From assembly GCA_026315105.1 (NCBI GenBank), contig CM048745.1:284189747-284253746 (forward strand): DNA of 64,000 nucleotides. The letters run 5' to 3'. A program made the translations under genes and the position numbers. Positions 11,533-21,292 of the stretch are shown in pieces. Under the pieces are notes generated by a model. The model was not told the DNA's origin. It worked only from the letters and a program-made list of their open reading frames with translations, and searched no databases. Positions within the stretch are counted from its first letter, which is position 1; each line of letters starts with the position of its first letter. This stretch comes from Locusta migratoria. Lineage: Eukaryota; Arthropoda; Insecta; Orthoptera; Acrididae.

Positions 11533-12376
11533 CATCTACATACATACTCCGCAATTCACCGTAAGGTGCGTGGCGGAGGGTACACTGTACCACTACTAGG
11601 CATTTCCTTTCCTATTCCATTCCCAAATTGAACGAGGAAAAAAAAAAAAAAAAAAAGAATGCCTATATGCCTCCGTACGAGCCCTAATTTCTCTTATCTT
11701 GTCTTTGTGATCTTTACGCGAAATGTAAGTAGGCGGCAGCAAGATCGTACTACACTCAGCTTCAAATTCCGGCCCTCTAAATTTACTCAACAGAAATTCA
11801 CGGAAAGAACGTCGTCCTTCTTCCAGCGATCCCCAACTGAGTTGCCGGAGCATTTCCGTGACACTCGCGCATTGGTCGAACCTACCGGTAACAAATCTAG
11901 CTGCTCGTCTCTGAACCGCCTCTATGTCTTCCTTTAAACTGATCTGCTGCGGGTCCCAAACACTTGAGCAATACTCAGGACGTGATCGTACAAGCGTTTT
12001 ATACGCGGTCTCCTTTACAGGTGAAGTACATCTTCCCAAAATTCCCCCAATAAACCGAAGTCGGCTGTCTGCCTTACTCACAACTGTCCTTATATGCTCG
12101 TTCCACTTCACATCGCTCTGCAATGTTACGCCTAGATCTCTGAACGACGCGACAGCATCAAGAAGCTCACTACTGATGCTGTATTCGAACATTATGGGAT
12201 TGTTTTTTCTACTCATGCGCATCACCTTACATTTTTCTACATTCAGAGCTAGCTGCCATTCTTCACACCAACTAGAAATTTTGTCTAAGTCATCCTGTAT
12301 GCTATTACAGTCAGTTACAGACGACACCCTCCCATACACCACAGCATCATCAGCAAACAACCGCAAATTACAACTT
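11533..12376 (-). mobile_element. CR1-like LINE, 5'-truncated, inserted in mariner
   Basis: Flanked by the 7-bp duplication ACTCTTA at 11526-11532 and 12377-12383. The minus strand codes from the catalytic motif LRLFADDAVVYG (12355) through the thumb (SWCEEWQLALNVEKCKVM, FRDLGVTLQSDVKWNEHI) to the C-terminal block (EYCSSVWDP, VQRRAARFVTGRF, LSWGSLEEGRRSF, RKDHKDKIREIRARTEAY). The frame stays open across nearly the whole insert, so this copy is fairly young. The 3' end has the GTGCGTGGCGGAGGGTAC type ending. Clade is CR1/Jockey group by VQRRAARF-type motifs. Confidence 0.85.
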
Positions 12377-12392
12377 ACTCTTAGACTACTTT

Positions 12393-12817
12393 TCCACATA
12401 ACTGCCGAAATTTTGCAGGCATTTGTCATAGCGTGGCACCAGGTATTGTATACCTTCTTCATAGAAATCTGCCGCCTGTGTCGTCAACCAGTTGGAAACA
12501 GTGAAATTTAAGGCAAGTTCACAGCGATAGCACTAATTGTAAATTTACGGTTTTCCTGGATCTTGTGATCAATCGCGTGAACCAGTTCTTCTGTAATCAA
12601 AGGGATGATGCCCACTTCGTTCCTCATCGTGCACATCACTACGCACGCCATTGAACTGTCGGACCCATCTTCTCACCATCGAATCACTCATCGCATTTGG
12701 TCCGTAAACATCGCAAATTAGCCGATAAATTTCACTTGCTTTAACTTTCCTCGCATTCACAAACCGAATCACCGACCTGATTTCACAGGCGGCGGGATTT
12801 TCAATCAACTCCGACAT
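12393..12817 (-). pseudogene. mariner transposase remnant (N- and C-terminal ends only)
   Basis: Mariner transposase binds the TIRs with two helix-turn-helix motifs and cleaves with a DD34D core. From an ATG at 12817 the protein reads EIRSVIRFVNARKVKASEIY and MVRRWVRQFNGVRSDVHDEE, the typical N-terminal HTH region and HDEERSG linker. A frameshift follows near 12612, then the linker continues (LITEELVHAIDHKIQEN). Near 12507 the text jumps to the C-terminus (NWLTTQAADFYEEGIQYL, then RYDKCLQNFGSYVEK and a stop near 12393). All three catalytic aspartates lie in the deleted part, so this copy could only be mobilised in trans. Confidence 0.88.
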
Positions 12818-13266
12818 TTAAAACTAGCACAACAAAGCGTATGTAACTGACAGCGATCTCCAAATGGCGCACGTTCTTCTCCTTGATACACATCGTCTAC
12901 AGCAAATGTGCGGAACTGGAATCGCAGCGCTGCAGCGGAGATAAATTGAAACGGAACTTACTTTCTGGACGCGCCTCGTACTTTTATTCATTAGCCTCTA
13001 CTTGGTTCGACAGTGTCTGCCGTCAACGGGAGACTGAAAGCATATTGCACATCAATTATTACAAGAGTACATTTCTGACAATTAAGGCCAGTTCAAAATT
13101 AAAATTACAAGTCTGATTATTCATTCGAGAATGTTCTTCAATCTCCTGTTGATGGCATACAGTGCTGAAACCGGTAGAGGCTAATAAATAAAAATATTGT
13201 ATAGCTGTTGGCACAAGAGTTATTTTTTATAGATACATTGTAGCTATACATCTGTATCTACATATA

Positions 13267-14166
13267 CAGGGTGTTTCACTAAGTGTGTTTGCCTCTGTAA
13301 CTTATAAAATAATAGGTGACGGGAAAATTTCAAAAATGTTCAAATGTTTGTAAAGCTTATGGGACTTAACTACGGGGTCATCAGTCCCTAAACTTACAAA
13401 CTACTTATGAACTACCTACAACTAAGGACAGCACAAATATCCATGCCCGAGGGGGGATTCGAACCCCCGACCGTAGTGGCCGTGCAGACCGTGACTGGTG
13501 CGCCTCAGTCCCCGCGGCCACCGCTGCCGGCGGGGAAAATTTAATGCGGTAGGTCAACACAAGAAATGTTACACTTTCTGCGGAGCTATGAACATAGTTT
13601 ATTGTATCATTTTCCAAAGAGTTACAACACAAAGATATATTTTTTTTAATGGAACAATAGTTTTTTCTATCGTGCATTGGATTCGTTGAAACCAGCTGCG
13701 TCCAAATCAATTTAAACTACATTCCTATCACTGTTAGTTCGGGAGCTACAACCCTTCAAAGTTATGGGGGCGGAGGCTACGACAGCGTAGCTAACTGGCT
13801 GGTGGTCATGAGACAGTGGGCCGTGCCCCAGGGGATAGCCACTCGGTCAGTCAGCTGCCCTATCGCAGCCTCCGCCCCCGGAACTTTGAAGGGTTGTAGC
13901 TCCCAAACTAACAGTGATACGAATGTAGTTTAAATTCGATTTGGACGCAGCTGGTTTAAACGTTCCAATACACGATAGAAAAAACTATTGTTCCATTTAA
14001 AAAATTATATCTTTGTGCTGTAACTCTTTGGAAAATGATACAATAAACTATGTTCATAGCTCCACAGAAAGTGTAACATTTCTTGTGCTGACCTACCACA
14101 TTATAATTTACTGTCACATATTATTTTATAAGTTACAGAGGCAAACACACTTAGTGAAACACCCTG
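13267..14166. mobile_element. foldback DNA element with about 300-bp arms
   Basis: The ends read CAGGGTGTTTCACTAAGTG (left) and its complement (right, CACTTAGTGAAACACCCTG), flanked by TATA-like sequence. The arms continue as a near-perfect inverted repeat: 13267-13330 plus 13543-13778 against 13865-14166, for example GGGGGCGGAGGCTACGACAG against CTATCGCAGCCTCCGCCCCC. The unpaired centre is only about 85 bp. No coding capacity. A SINE interrupts the left arm. The superfamily is not clear; TA or TATA target preference is suggested. Confidence 0.85.
13331..13532 (-). mobile_element. tRNA-headed SINE, full length
   Basis: Antisense copy inside the left arm of the foldback element, with target duplication GGGAAAATTT at 13321-13330 and 13533-13542. 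The opposite arm lacks it, which confirms that the SINE came later. Confidence 0.93.
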
Positions 14167-14189
14167 TATATATATAACTTAAAAAAAAA

Positions 14190-14335
14190 AACATTCTTGC
14201 GCCAACAGTTGTACAATTTTTTTTTTCATTAGCCTCTACCTGCTTGGACAGTGTCTGCCATCAACGGGACACTGAAAACATATTGCACAAAAACATGCCG
14301 CAGGGGGGATTCGAACCCCCGACCGTAGTAGCCGC
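14190..14335. repeat. partial foldback arm plus SINE scrap
   Basis: 14190-14290 duplicates the left arm of the 11.4-13.2 kb foldback (GCCAACAGTTGTACAA ... CATTAGCCTCTACCTG). It is followed at 14294-14333 by a short antisense SINE head piece (GGGGGATTCGAACCCCCGAC). The SINE scrap abuts the 3' end of the next LINE without recognisable duplications. Confidence 0.6.
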
Positions 14336-16060
14336 TCATTTAAGTGCCTGGCAGAGGGTTCATCGAACCATCATAATACTATTTATCTCCCATTCCATTC
14401 TCGAATAGCGCGCGGGAAGAGTGAACACCTGAATCTCTCCGTTCGAGCTCTGATTTCTCGTATTTTATTGTGATGATCATTTCTACCTATGTAAGTGGGA
14501 GTCAACAATATATTTTCACATTCGGAGAAGAATGTTGGCGACTGGAGTTTCGTAAGTAGCCCACGCCGCAGCGATAAGCGTCGTTGTTGTAATGCTTCCC
14601 ATCCCAGATCCTGTATCATTTCCGTAACGCTGTCTCTCCTGTATCGTGGCAATACGAAACGAGCTGCCCTTCTTTGGACTCTCTCGATGTCCTCCGTCAA
14701 ACCCACCTGATAAGGATCCCACACTGGGCAGCAATACTCCAAAAAGGGAAGGACAAGCGTAGTGTATGCAGTTTCTTTTGTAGTTCTGTTGCATCTTTTA
14801 AGGGTTCTGCCAATAAAACGCAGTGTTTGGTTCGCCTTTCCCACTAAATTATCTACGCGTTATTTCCAATTTAAGTCTGAAATAATAGTATTTCCTAGGT
14901 ATTTTGTGGAGTTTACGGCCTTCACTTTTGATTGATTTATCTTGTAAACAATGTTTAACGGATTTCTTTTCGTACTCATGTGGACGACTTCACACTTCTC
15001 ATTATTTAGTGTCAATTGCCAATTTTTACACCATAGTGATATCTTATTCAGATCGTTCTGTAGTTGGTTTTGATCTTCAGATAATTTTACTAGACGGTAA
15101 ATGACGGCGTCATCTGCAAACAACCTAAGAGAGCTACTTATATTTTCCCCTAAATCGTTTATGTAAATAAGGTACAGCAGAGGACCAATAACACTACCCA
15201 GTGGAACACCCCATATCACCTCTGTTTTAGTCGATGCCTTACCATCGATTACTACGAACTGTGTCCTCTCTGACAAGCAATCCCCTATCCAGTCGCAAAT
15301 TTGTGGCGATGTACCACAACCGCGCAATTTGATTAAAAGCGTTTGTGAGGTACGGTGTCAAAAGCTTTCTGGAAATCAAGAAATACGGAATCGATTTACG
15401 AACCTTTGTCGATAGCACCCATCACTTCGTGTGAATAAAGAGCTAGTTGTGTTTCGCATGAACGATATTTTCTAAATTCGTGTTGAACTTGGGTCAATAG
15501 ATCGTTCTGTTCCTGATAATTCATAACATTTGAATACAGGATATGTTCCAAAACCCTGCTGTAAATTGACGTCAATCAAATAGGCCTGTAGTTTAGTGGG
15601 TTACTCCTACTGCCTTTCTTGAATATAGGTGTGACCTGTGCAACTTTCCAATCTTTCGGTACAGATCCTTCTATGAGAGAGCAGGTGTATATGACTGTTA
15701 AGTAAGGAGCTATCGCTTCAGCATAATCAGATAGAAATCTAATGGGTATACAATCCGGACCAGAAGACTTGTTCTTGTTAAGTGATTTTAGTTGCTGCAC
15801 TACTCCGATGATATCTACTTCTACGTTACTCATTACGGCATCTGTTCGTAATTCGAAATCTGGAATATTGGTTTCGTCTTCTTTGGTGAATGATGAGTTT
15901 CTAAAAGCTATGTTTAGTAACTCTGCTTTAGTAGCGCTGTCATCGGCAGGATGATTGATATTAAATTGTCTTTGTCTTTCAGAAATTATACCAATGTTCC
16001 CCCGTAAATTAACCAGAACCAAATAACTTTCTATCCCATCTTTAACATCTTTGGGCAACT
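14335..16060 (-). mobile_element. CR1-like LINE, 5'-truncated (1.7 kb)
   Basis: Minus-strand LINE of the same broad family as the 11.5-kb insert. It lacks the 5' end (endonuclease) and ends at the 3' side with GTGCCTGGCAGAGGGTTCAT on the complement, a 3' end I associate with abundant insect LINEs. It carries one long broken reverse transcriptase. Confidence 0.85.
14383..16058 (-). pseudogene. CR1-like reverse transcriptase, broken
   Basis: In minus-strand order: KSLNKNKSSGPDCIPIRFL (near 15780), WKVAQVTPIFKKGSRS and NPLNYRPI (15580-15660), a frameshifted stretch with the fingers (QHEFRKYRSCETQLAL near 15490) and DFQKAFDTVPH (near 15370). Then GVPLGSVIGPLLYLIYINDL (15155-15215), LRLFADDAVIY (catalytic ADD, near 15110), WCKNWQLTLNNEKCEV, and TKYLGNTIISDLNW to a stop near 14858. 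The C-terminal block follows (QTLRFIGRTLKRCNR, FLEYCCPVWDPYQVG, VQRRAARFVLPRYR, IREIRARTERFR). Frameshifts near 15340 and 15570 and the stop at 14858 disable it. GVPLG replaces the usual GVPQG. Confidence 0.85.
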
Positions 16061-16221
16061 GTCAGAACATCAAGATAAAAAAAAATTAAAATTTTATTTA
16101 ACGATATTTGTATAATTACATAAGTGTGACATAATAGTTCACGTTATTGTTAAATAAACAGCAAGACATTGTCCAAGGATGTCACATGGTTGTTGTCTGA
16201 GGATGACTAATTGTTTCGAAA

Positions 16222-16426
16222 AAAAAAAAAAAAGTTCAAATGTTTGTAGAACTTATGGGGCTTAACTACGGGTTCATCAGTCTCTAAACTTACAAACTAC
16301 TTATGAACTAGCTAATACTAAGGACGGCACAAATATCCATGCCCAAGAGGGGATTCGAACCCCCGACCGTAGTGGCCGTGCAGACCGTGACTGATGCGCC
16401 GCAGAACGCTGGGCCAACGCGCCCGG
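16222..16426 (-). mobile_element. tRNA-headed SINE, full length
   Basis: Antisense copy with target duplication CTAATTGTTTCGAAA / CTAATTGTGTCGAAA at 16207-16221 and 16427-16441. An A-run precedes the 3' end. The head is altered (GCAGAACGCTGGGCCAACG) relative to the family. Confidence 0.9.
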
Positions 16427-16644
16427 CTAATTGTGTCGAAATGGATCCATAACAACATTGTAATAAAAAAACAACAACTTTAAAGCAGCATATTGGTATA
16501 ATTTTATGATGTCTTTTACAGAACCAAATACTTAATAGAAATTTGATAGAAAGTTCTATACCATGACACACAGTACGGATAAAACCAAAATTTACCAGAA
16601 CGTAATACTTCATGAAAATTCAGTAGCTAATTCTGTACCATCAC

Positions 16645-16985
16645 ACACGGTATTGAGGAGACAACGGTTCTTAGTGTACCTTGACTAAGCCATGTCTGCA
16701 CCATATCCTTTCTCCCAGGAGTGCTAGTCTTGCAAGGTTCGCAGGAGAGCTTCTGTAAGGTTTGGAAAGTAGGAGGGGAGGTACTGGCGGAAGTAAAGTT
16801 GTGAGGCGGCATCGTGAGTCGTGTCGGGATAGCACAGTCGGTAGTGCGCTTGCCCGCGAAAGGCAAATGTCCCAGGTTCGAGTCCCGGTTCAGGCACACA
16901 ATTTTAGTCTGCCAGGAAGTTTCATATCAGCGCCCACTCCGCTGCAGAATGAAAGTTTCATTCTGCAATTCTTTACTTGTTTGAA
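16645..16985 (+). mobile_element. second tRNA-derived repeat (SINE-like)
   Basis: A tRNA-like segment at about 16823-16900 (A-box GGATAGCACAGTCGG, B-box GGTTCGAGTCCC) is preceded by TTCTGTAAGGTTTGGAAAGT and followed by GTCTGCCAGGAAGTTTCATA and the hairpin GCAGAATGAAAGTTTCATTC. I associate this arrangement with a dispersed arthropod repeat. The anticodon loop lacks the universal T33, and the repeat setting argues against a working tRNA gene. Ends are not defined by a target duplication. Confidence 0.6.
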
Positions 16986-17059
16986 ACTGATTACAAAAAA
17001 AAAAAAAAATGTAACTGTTTGCAGACGTATTGATCTGTTGTAACTGATGATTGCTTTTA

Positions 17060-17244
17060 GCCGCGGTGGAGTAGCCGAGCGGCCTATAAGGCGCTTCGCT
17101 GCGGAACGCGCGGTTGCTCGCCTCCCGGGGCATGGGTGTGTGTGTTGTCCTTAGGTTAGTTTACCTTAATTTAAGTAGTTTGTAAGCTACGGACTGATGA
17201 CGACGCGGTTTGGTCCGATAGATTTACAATCATTTGAACGTTTT
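17060..17244 (+). mobile_element. tRNA-headed SINE, subfamily 2
   Basis: Head GCCGCGGTGGAGTAGCCGAG, body TTTGTAAGCTACGGACTGATG, tail TTTGGTCCGATAGATTTACA. This marks a second subfamily that shares body architecture with the first. Target duplication TGATTGCTTTTA at 17048-17059 and 17245-17256. The B-box region is deleted (CGCCTCCCGGGGCATGG), so transcription is unlikely. Confidence 0.9.
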
Positions 17245-17256
17245 TGATTGCTTTTA

Positions 17257-17807
17257 TTGGCCCTATTTTACTGTACTTAAACAATAAAAAACGGCTTTTG
17301 TTTGGTATTGTGTAGAGTTTATCTGCAGTTAACATTGGTTTCAAAGAAAACACTTTGATTATTTAACTAGCTGCAAACTGTAAGAATAAATAAGTCGTTA
17401 TATAACTGCGAAGCGGCGACATTGCTTCAACACATAATTAAATTTGCAAGCCACAGCTATTAACCTAATTAATGTACAATGTGATCTTGCTAAAACCGGT
17501 ATTTTTTCAAGGTGGAGTTTCAATAAATTATAAAAAAAATGGCTGGGAAATAAATCATGTATGCTACACTGGATGGGTTTCACTTTAAGACATGAACTGT
17601 ATTTTAGTGACATTAAAGATTGGACAAAACTTGAAAAATTTTTTCCTTAATTCGATTTAAAGTAATACCACAAATATTCAACCAAGACATGTTGCTTCAT
17701 TTACCGTTAAAACAATAATAATAAAAGAAATCACATCATTAAAAAAACTATTAATCTAATCGTTTAGGTACGTTTTTGTCTGGAGGCTACCAAACAACTT
17801 AAGAGAC
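17257..17807. other. unassigned AT-rich stretch
   Basis: No coding, repeat or RNA feature could be supported. Confidence 0.4.
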
Positions 17808-17819
17808 CTGTCCTTACTG

Positions 17820-18237
17820 CCTAGGTGGAGTGGCCGAGCGATCTAAGGCGCCTTGCTGCAGAACACGCGGTTGCTCACCGTGGGAGGTTCCAGTCCTTCC
17901 TTGGGCATGGGTGTTAGTGTTCTCCTTAGCATAAGTTACGGTACTTTAAGTTAGTTTAGGCAGTTTGTAAACCTAGGGACTGATGACCAAAGTAGTTAAG
18001 TCAAAATGTTCAAATGTTTGTTAAGCTTAAGGGACTTAACTGCGACGTCATCAGACCCTAAACTTGCAAAATACTTATGAACTACCTTATACTAAAGACG
18101 ACACAAACATCCATGGCCGAGAGGGGATTCGAACCCCCGACGGGGAACGGCCTCGCGCCGTAGCATAGCGCCCCAATGCGCTCGGCCACTCCGCCTCGGC
18201 GTAGTTAAGTTCCTTAGATTTACAAACATTTGAACTT
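17820..18237 (+). mobile_element. SINE interrupted by an antisense SINE (outer)
   Basis: Outer plus-strand copy, head at 17820-17900 (GGTGGAGTGGCCGAGCG), with imperfect target duplication CTGTCCTTACTG / CTGTCCTTCCTG at 17808-17819 and 18238-18249. The tail resumes after the inner SINE at 18201. Confidence 0.9.
18002..18200 (-). mobile_element. SINE nested in a SINE (inner)
   Basis: Full-length antisense copy inside the tail of the outer SINE, with perfect target duplication GTAGTTAAGT at 17992-18001 and 18201-18210. Confidence 0.93.
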
Positions 18238-18249
18238 CTGTCCTTCCTG

Positions 18250-18765
18250 TTAACAATGTCAAACTGAGAAGTTTTACGAAGCGAAAATCTTTGTTAGTTT
18301 GTCAATGTGAAATCTACATCCAGTCTGAATCATCTCATAAAAAATAAAATAAAAGCCCAGAATCATAAAAAAATCAAATAAAAGTATTCGTATTCCTTGC
18401 TCCGTATTTCTGAAGAGCACGCTTATTGCCTCTTCTTTGAGACTATTTCTAGCGACTACTTCTCGCGATCACGTAGTGTACAACTCTCTGCTGCTTAGCC
18501 GCGCACGCTGAAATACCGCGACAATCAAAGAGCAACTTGGACCGTCGCTCCGATCCTACCTAAACAACGAATGCATATTTGTCGTGAAAATTCGGTATAT
18601 ATTTCATTCATCTGTGGATAATATACAGAACCCCCGTTATTATTATTATCGTATGGTTGTCAGCCACCATGTTAAAGTATTGTTACTACAGTACATAGTA
18701 CTTGCGTTCAAGGGATAAAAACTTATGTGTGAGTAGAATCTCCCGTCACAGAGCCAGGTCCAGTA
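18250..18765. other. unassigned stretch
   Basis: No supported gene. Short A-rich and T-rich simple sequence only. Confidence 0.35.
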
Positions 18766-18769
18766 ATTA

Positions 18770-19345
18770 AAGCCATTGAATTCCTGCTTCATTTATATTG
18801 TGAAGACCAGCCAACCCTCAGCGAAAGAACGCAGGGGGCAGTCTATTGCTGTGTGGTCCATGGTCTGGGTAGTCTGCTTCGCAATCACATGACTGATCAA
18901 GTGTCATCCCCCATTTATACTTCCAATAATTGCATCTACCCACTCCTGTACGAAAACGATTCAGCAGAGTCCACTCACTGCGAGGGAGGTTCATGCCGCC
19001 GACTTTAGTGGAAGGGCAGGGAATGAGGTGTTTGTTTCACCCTTCAAAGATGTCCCATGAGGCTGCCCAGGTGGTGTTAGGCGAGAAATCCTCTGCTATC
19101 AACTGGGAAGCTAAGCGTAGAGGTGGCTTTGTCGGAGATATTGCGTAATGGGAAGTTGTAGGGTAGATAATATTATCTTATACTTTCTGATGACTGCTTC
19201 TTGGCGACGAATCTCTGAGGGAGGTATGTGACAAAGTACTGGGAGGCACGGCAGAGGTGTAGCCAAGAGGGCACCGCTAATTATCCTCATGGCTCTGTTA
19301 AGCTTTTTCCAGTTTAAGTTGTTCGTAATTTTTACTTCTAGGTCT
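18770..19345 (-). pseudogene. LINE C-terminal region (LNRFRTG-GRC type)
   Basis: On the minus strand: LNRAMRIISGALLATPLPCL, LPVLCHIPPSEIRRQEA (19150-19330), then after frame changes GMNLPRSEWTLLNRFRTGVG (18945-19005) and KWGM-----CDCE...DHGPH (18850-18930). This is the usual end of non-LTR retrotransposon proteins in which W-LLNRFRTG-GRC and a CxC...H zinc-like motif follow the reverse transcriptase. It joins directly to CR1-like sequence at about 19335. Confidence 0.7.
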
Positions 19346-19433
19346 TAAGTTGCATTTACGGCCTGTAGTTTTGACTGATTTAGCGAGTAAAGGAAGTATG
19401 ACGGATTTATTTTGGTTGTCATATGATTACCTA
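19335..19433 (-). pseudogene. CR1-like LINE piece, left of a Tc1 insertion
   Basis: The minus strand reads LNQSKLQAVNAT, a stop, then DLEVKITNNLNWKK, matching the NQSKVKAVNSTKYLG...ISDLNWK segment of the LINE at 14.3 kb. Its upstream part resumes beyond the Tc1 element at 20432-20660. Confidence 0.7.
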
Positions 19434-20431
19434 CATTACTGGCCATCAAGAAGAAATGCACATGATAAACGGGTATTCATTGGACAAATATATTATACTA
19501 GAACTGACATATGGTTACATTTTCACGCAATTTGGGTGCTTAGATCCTGAAAAATCAGTACCCAGAACAAGCAATCACCTCTGGTCGTAATAACGGCCTT
19601 GATACCCCTAGGCATTGAGTCAAACAGAGCTTGGATGGCGTTTACAGGTACAGACGCCCATGCAGCTTCAACACGATACCACAGTTCATCAAGAGTAGTG
19701 ACTGGCGTATTGTGACAAGCCAGTAGCTCGGCCAACATTGATCAGACGTTTTCAGTTGGTGAGAGATCTGGAGAATGTTCTGGCCATGACAGCAGTCGAA
19801 CATTTTTCGTATCCAAAAAGGCCTGTACGGGACCTGCAACATGCGGTCGTCTCCGAGCTGATAGTCCATTCTGCTGCAAACGTCGTCGAACTGTTCGTGC
19901 AGATGATTTTTGTCTTGCAAACGTCCCCATCTGTTGATTCAGGGATCGAGACGTGACTGCACGATCCGTTACAGCCATGCGGATAAGATGCCTGTCATCT
20001 CGATTGCTAGTGATACAAGGCCGTTGGGATCCAGCACGGCGTTCCGTATTGCCCTCCTGAACTCACCGATTCCATATTCTGCTAACAGTCATTGGATCGC
20101 GACCAACGCGAGCAGCAATGTCGCGATACGATAAGCCGCAGTCGCGATAGGCTACAAGTCGGAAACGTTGGTACGCATTTCTCCTCCTTACACGAGGCAT
20201 CAAAACAACGTTTCACCAGGCAGCGCCGGTCAACTGCTGTTTGTGTGTGAGGAATCTGTTGGAAACTTTCCTCATGTCAGCACGTTGTAGGTGTCGCCAC
20301 CGGCGCCAACCTTGTGTGAATGTTCTGAAAAGCTAATCATTTACATATCATAGCATATTCTTCCTGTCGGCTAAATTTCGCGTCTGTAGCACGTCATCTT
20401 CGTGGTGTAGCAATTTTAATGGTCAGGAGCG
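19434..20431 (-). mobile_element. Tc1-like transposon, copy 1, internally deleted
   Basis: Flanked by TA at both ends (19432-19433 and 20432-20433). The high-coordinate end carries the full TIR (GTAGCAATTTTAATGGTCAG), while the low end has lost about 15 bp of the matching repeat (ACTGGCCATCAAGAAGAA). The same family recurs at 27879-32841 and 61914-63450. Confidence 0.88.
19540..20210 (-). pseudogene. Tc1-like transposase with the catalytic middle deleted
   Basis: Tc1 transposase cuts DNA using a DD34E triad after paired-like HTH domains bind the TIRs. Here the N-terminal half (RAVTSRSLNQQMGTFARQKS, ARTVRRRLQQNGLSARR) is fused directly to RPHVAGPVQAFLDTKN, skipping the region with the first aspartate and most of the second motif (QQDNA). 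The tail SPDLSPTENV keeps the catalytic glutamate, followed by a stop. Then LACHNTPVTTLDELWYRVEA and NAIQALFDSMPRGIKAVITT end the protein near 19540. The deletion, stop and frame change make it inactive. Confidence 0.88.
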
Positions 20432-20660
20432 TAACACTTAATTGGCGAATTGTCAATTTTCGCTCCATGCTAATCTCTACATAATTTTGCAGTTGCTTTT
20501 GCTAATCGACAAATGAGAGCATCATCCGCGAACAGTCTAAGAGAGCTTCTCGGATTGTCTCTTAAATCGTTTATAAAAATAAGGAAGTGTAGGTCCGATA
20601 AGACTTCCCTGAGGAACGCCAGATCACTTCTGCTCGATGACTTACCGTATATTACGACGT
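20432..20660 (-). pseudogene. CR1-like reverse transcriptase piece, right of Tc1
   Basis: Minus-strand motifs SGVPQGSLIGP (20605), a frameshift, then FINDLRDNPRSSLRLFADDA (catalytic ADD, 20525-20585) closely match the LINE at 15.1 kb. Read with 19335-19433, this is one CR1-like insertion split by the Tc1 element. Confidence 0.75.
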
Positions 20661-20661
20661 A

Positions 20662-21100
20662 CCTTCAGCTCTGAAAGCCCATATGGATAATGTTTCCTTG
20701 AATGGTTAGCACGCTGACAATTGTTGATGGCCCATCATTGAAATGTGCAGCACTTTGCTGAAGGGTTTGACTTCTGTGACGTTGAACGATGCTCTCCAGT
20801 CGTCGTTGGTCCCTTTCTTGCAGGATCTTTTTCGAGCACAGCGATGTCGTACATTTGATGTTTTACCGGATTCCCGATTTCACGGTGCACTCGTGAAATG
20901 GTCGTACGGGAAGATCGCTACCTCTCTCGCCCCGATTATAAAACCACGTTCAAACTTACTTAAATCTTGATGACCTCTCATTGTGCATTGTGCATCTAAC
21001 GCCTACGTCAGACAGCTGTTGTCTTATATAGGCGTTTCGGACCCCGGCGCCGCCTTGCGTTCACATTCGCACGCCTAAACCAGTTTCTTTGGCTCTTCAG
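20662..21100 (-). pseudogene. second Tc1-like family, N-terminal fragment
   Basis: On the minus strand: HQDLSKFERGFIIGAREVA, then after a deletion NRESGKTSNVRHRCARK, and QSAAHFNDGPSTIVSVLTIQ with IHMGFQS (20660-20740). These are the HTH DNA-binding region of a different Tc1-like transposase. The outer end has the TIR-like AACTGGTTTCTTTGG-type sequence (complement at about 21080-21100) followed by TA. The catalytic half is absent; the fragment abuts the CR1-like LINE. Confidence 0.7.
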
Positions 21101-21111
21101 TATATAGTGAC

Positions 21112-21292
21112 TGTGCCGAAAGAACAGACACCGGTTTCGATCCTGAAGCCATAATGAATTTTCGACATTGCGTGCCAGTGAGCACTGAATTACTGGGAGA
21201 GCTGATAATTTGTACCCGGCTGGGATTCGAACCCGGATTCCGTGCTTGTTAGACTGTCGCGCTGACCACGTCGACACTTACACACAGCGGAC
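21112..21292 (-). mobile_element. third tRNA-headed repeat, copy 1
   Basis: The minus strand has a tRNA-like head (GTGGTCAGCGCGACAGTCTA, B-box GGGTTCGAATCCC, 21215-21290). A body of about 100 bp follows, ending in the palindrome-like GTGTCTGTTCTTTCGGCAC. The same layout recurs at 27758-32890. This looks like a separate tRNA-derived SINE family. Confidence 0.5.

Larger units (their letters stand above)
11436..12978 (-). mobile_element. mariner transposon, internally deleted and LINE-interrupted
   Basis: Terminal inverted repeats of about 30 bp beginning CGAGGCGCGTCCAGAAAGTA are identical at both ends and flanked by TA (11434-11435 and 12979-12980). The minus strand carries the two ends of a mariner transposase with the catalytic middle missing. 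A CR1-like LINE is inserted just after the transposase stop codon. Identical TIRs argue that the terminal sequence is not ancient. Confidence 0.9.
11403..13235. repeat. foldback (inverted-repeat) element split by a mariner
   Basis: The left arm (CTTGCACCAACAGTTGTACAA at 11413-11433, continuing at 12981-13040 with CATTAGCCTCTACTTGG...) is inverted in the right arm at about 13140-13225 (GTAGAGGCTAATAAATAAAA ... ATAGCTGTTGGCACAAGAG). Without the mariner the element would be about 300 bp with arms of about 100 bp. A partial extra copy of the left arm lies at 14190-14290. Confidence 0.65.

Noticed and set aside
11596..12462. 288-codon open frame on the minus strand as one gene
   Set aside because: It joins about 28 out-of-frame codons of the mariner C-terminus to the inserted CR1-like LINE. 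The junction is an insertion boundary.
11924..12511. 195-codon open frame on the plus strand
   Set aside because: Antisense shadow of the LINE and mariner coding sequence.
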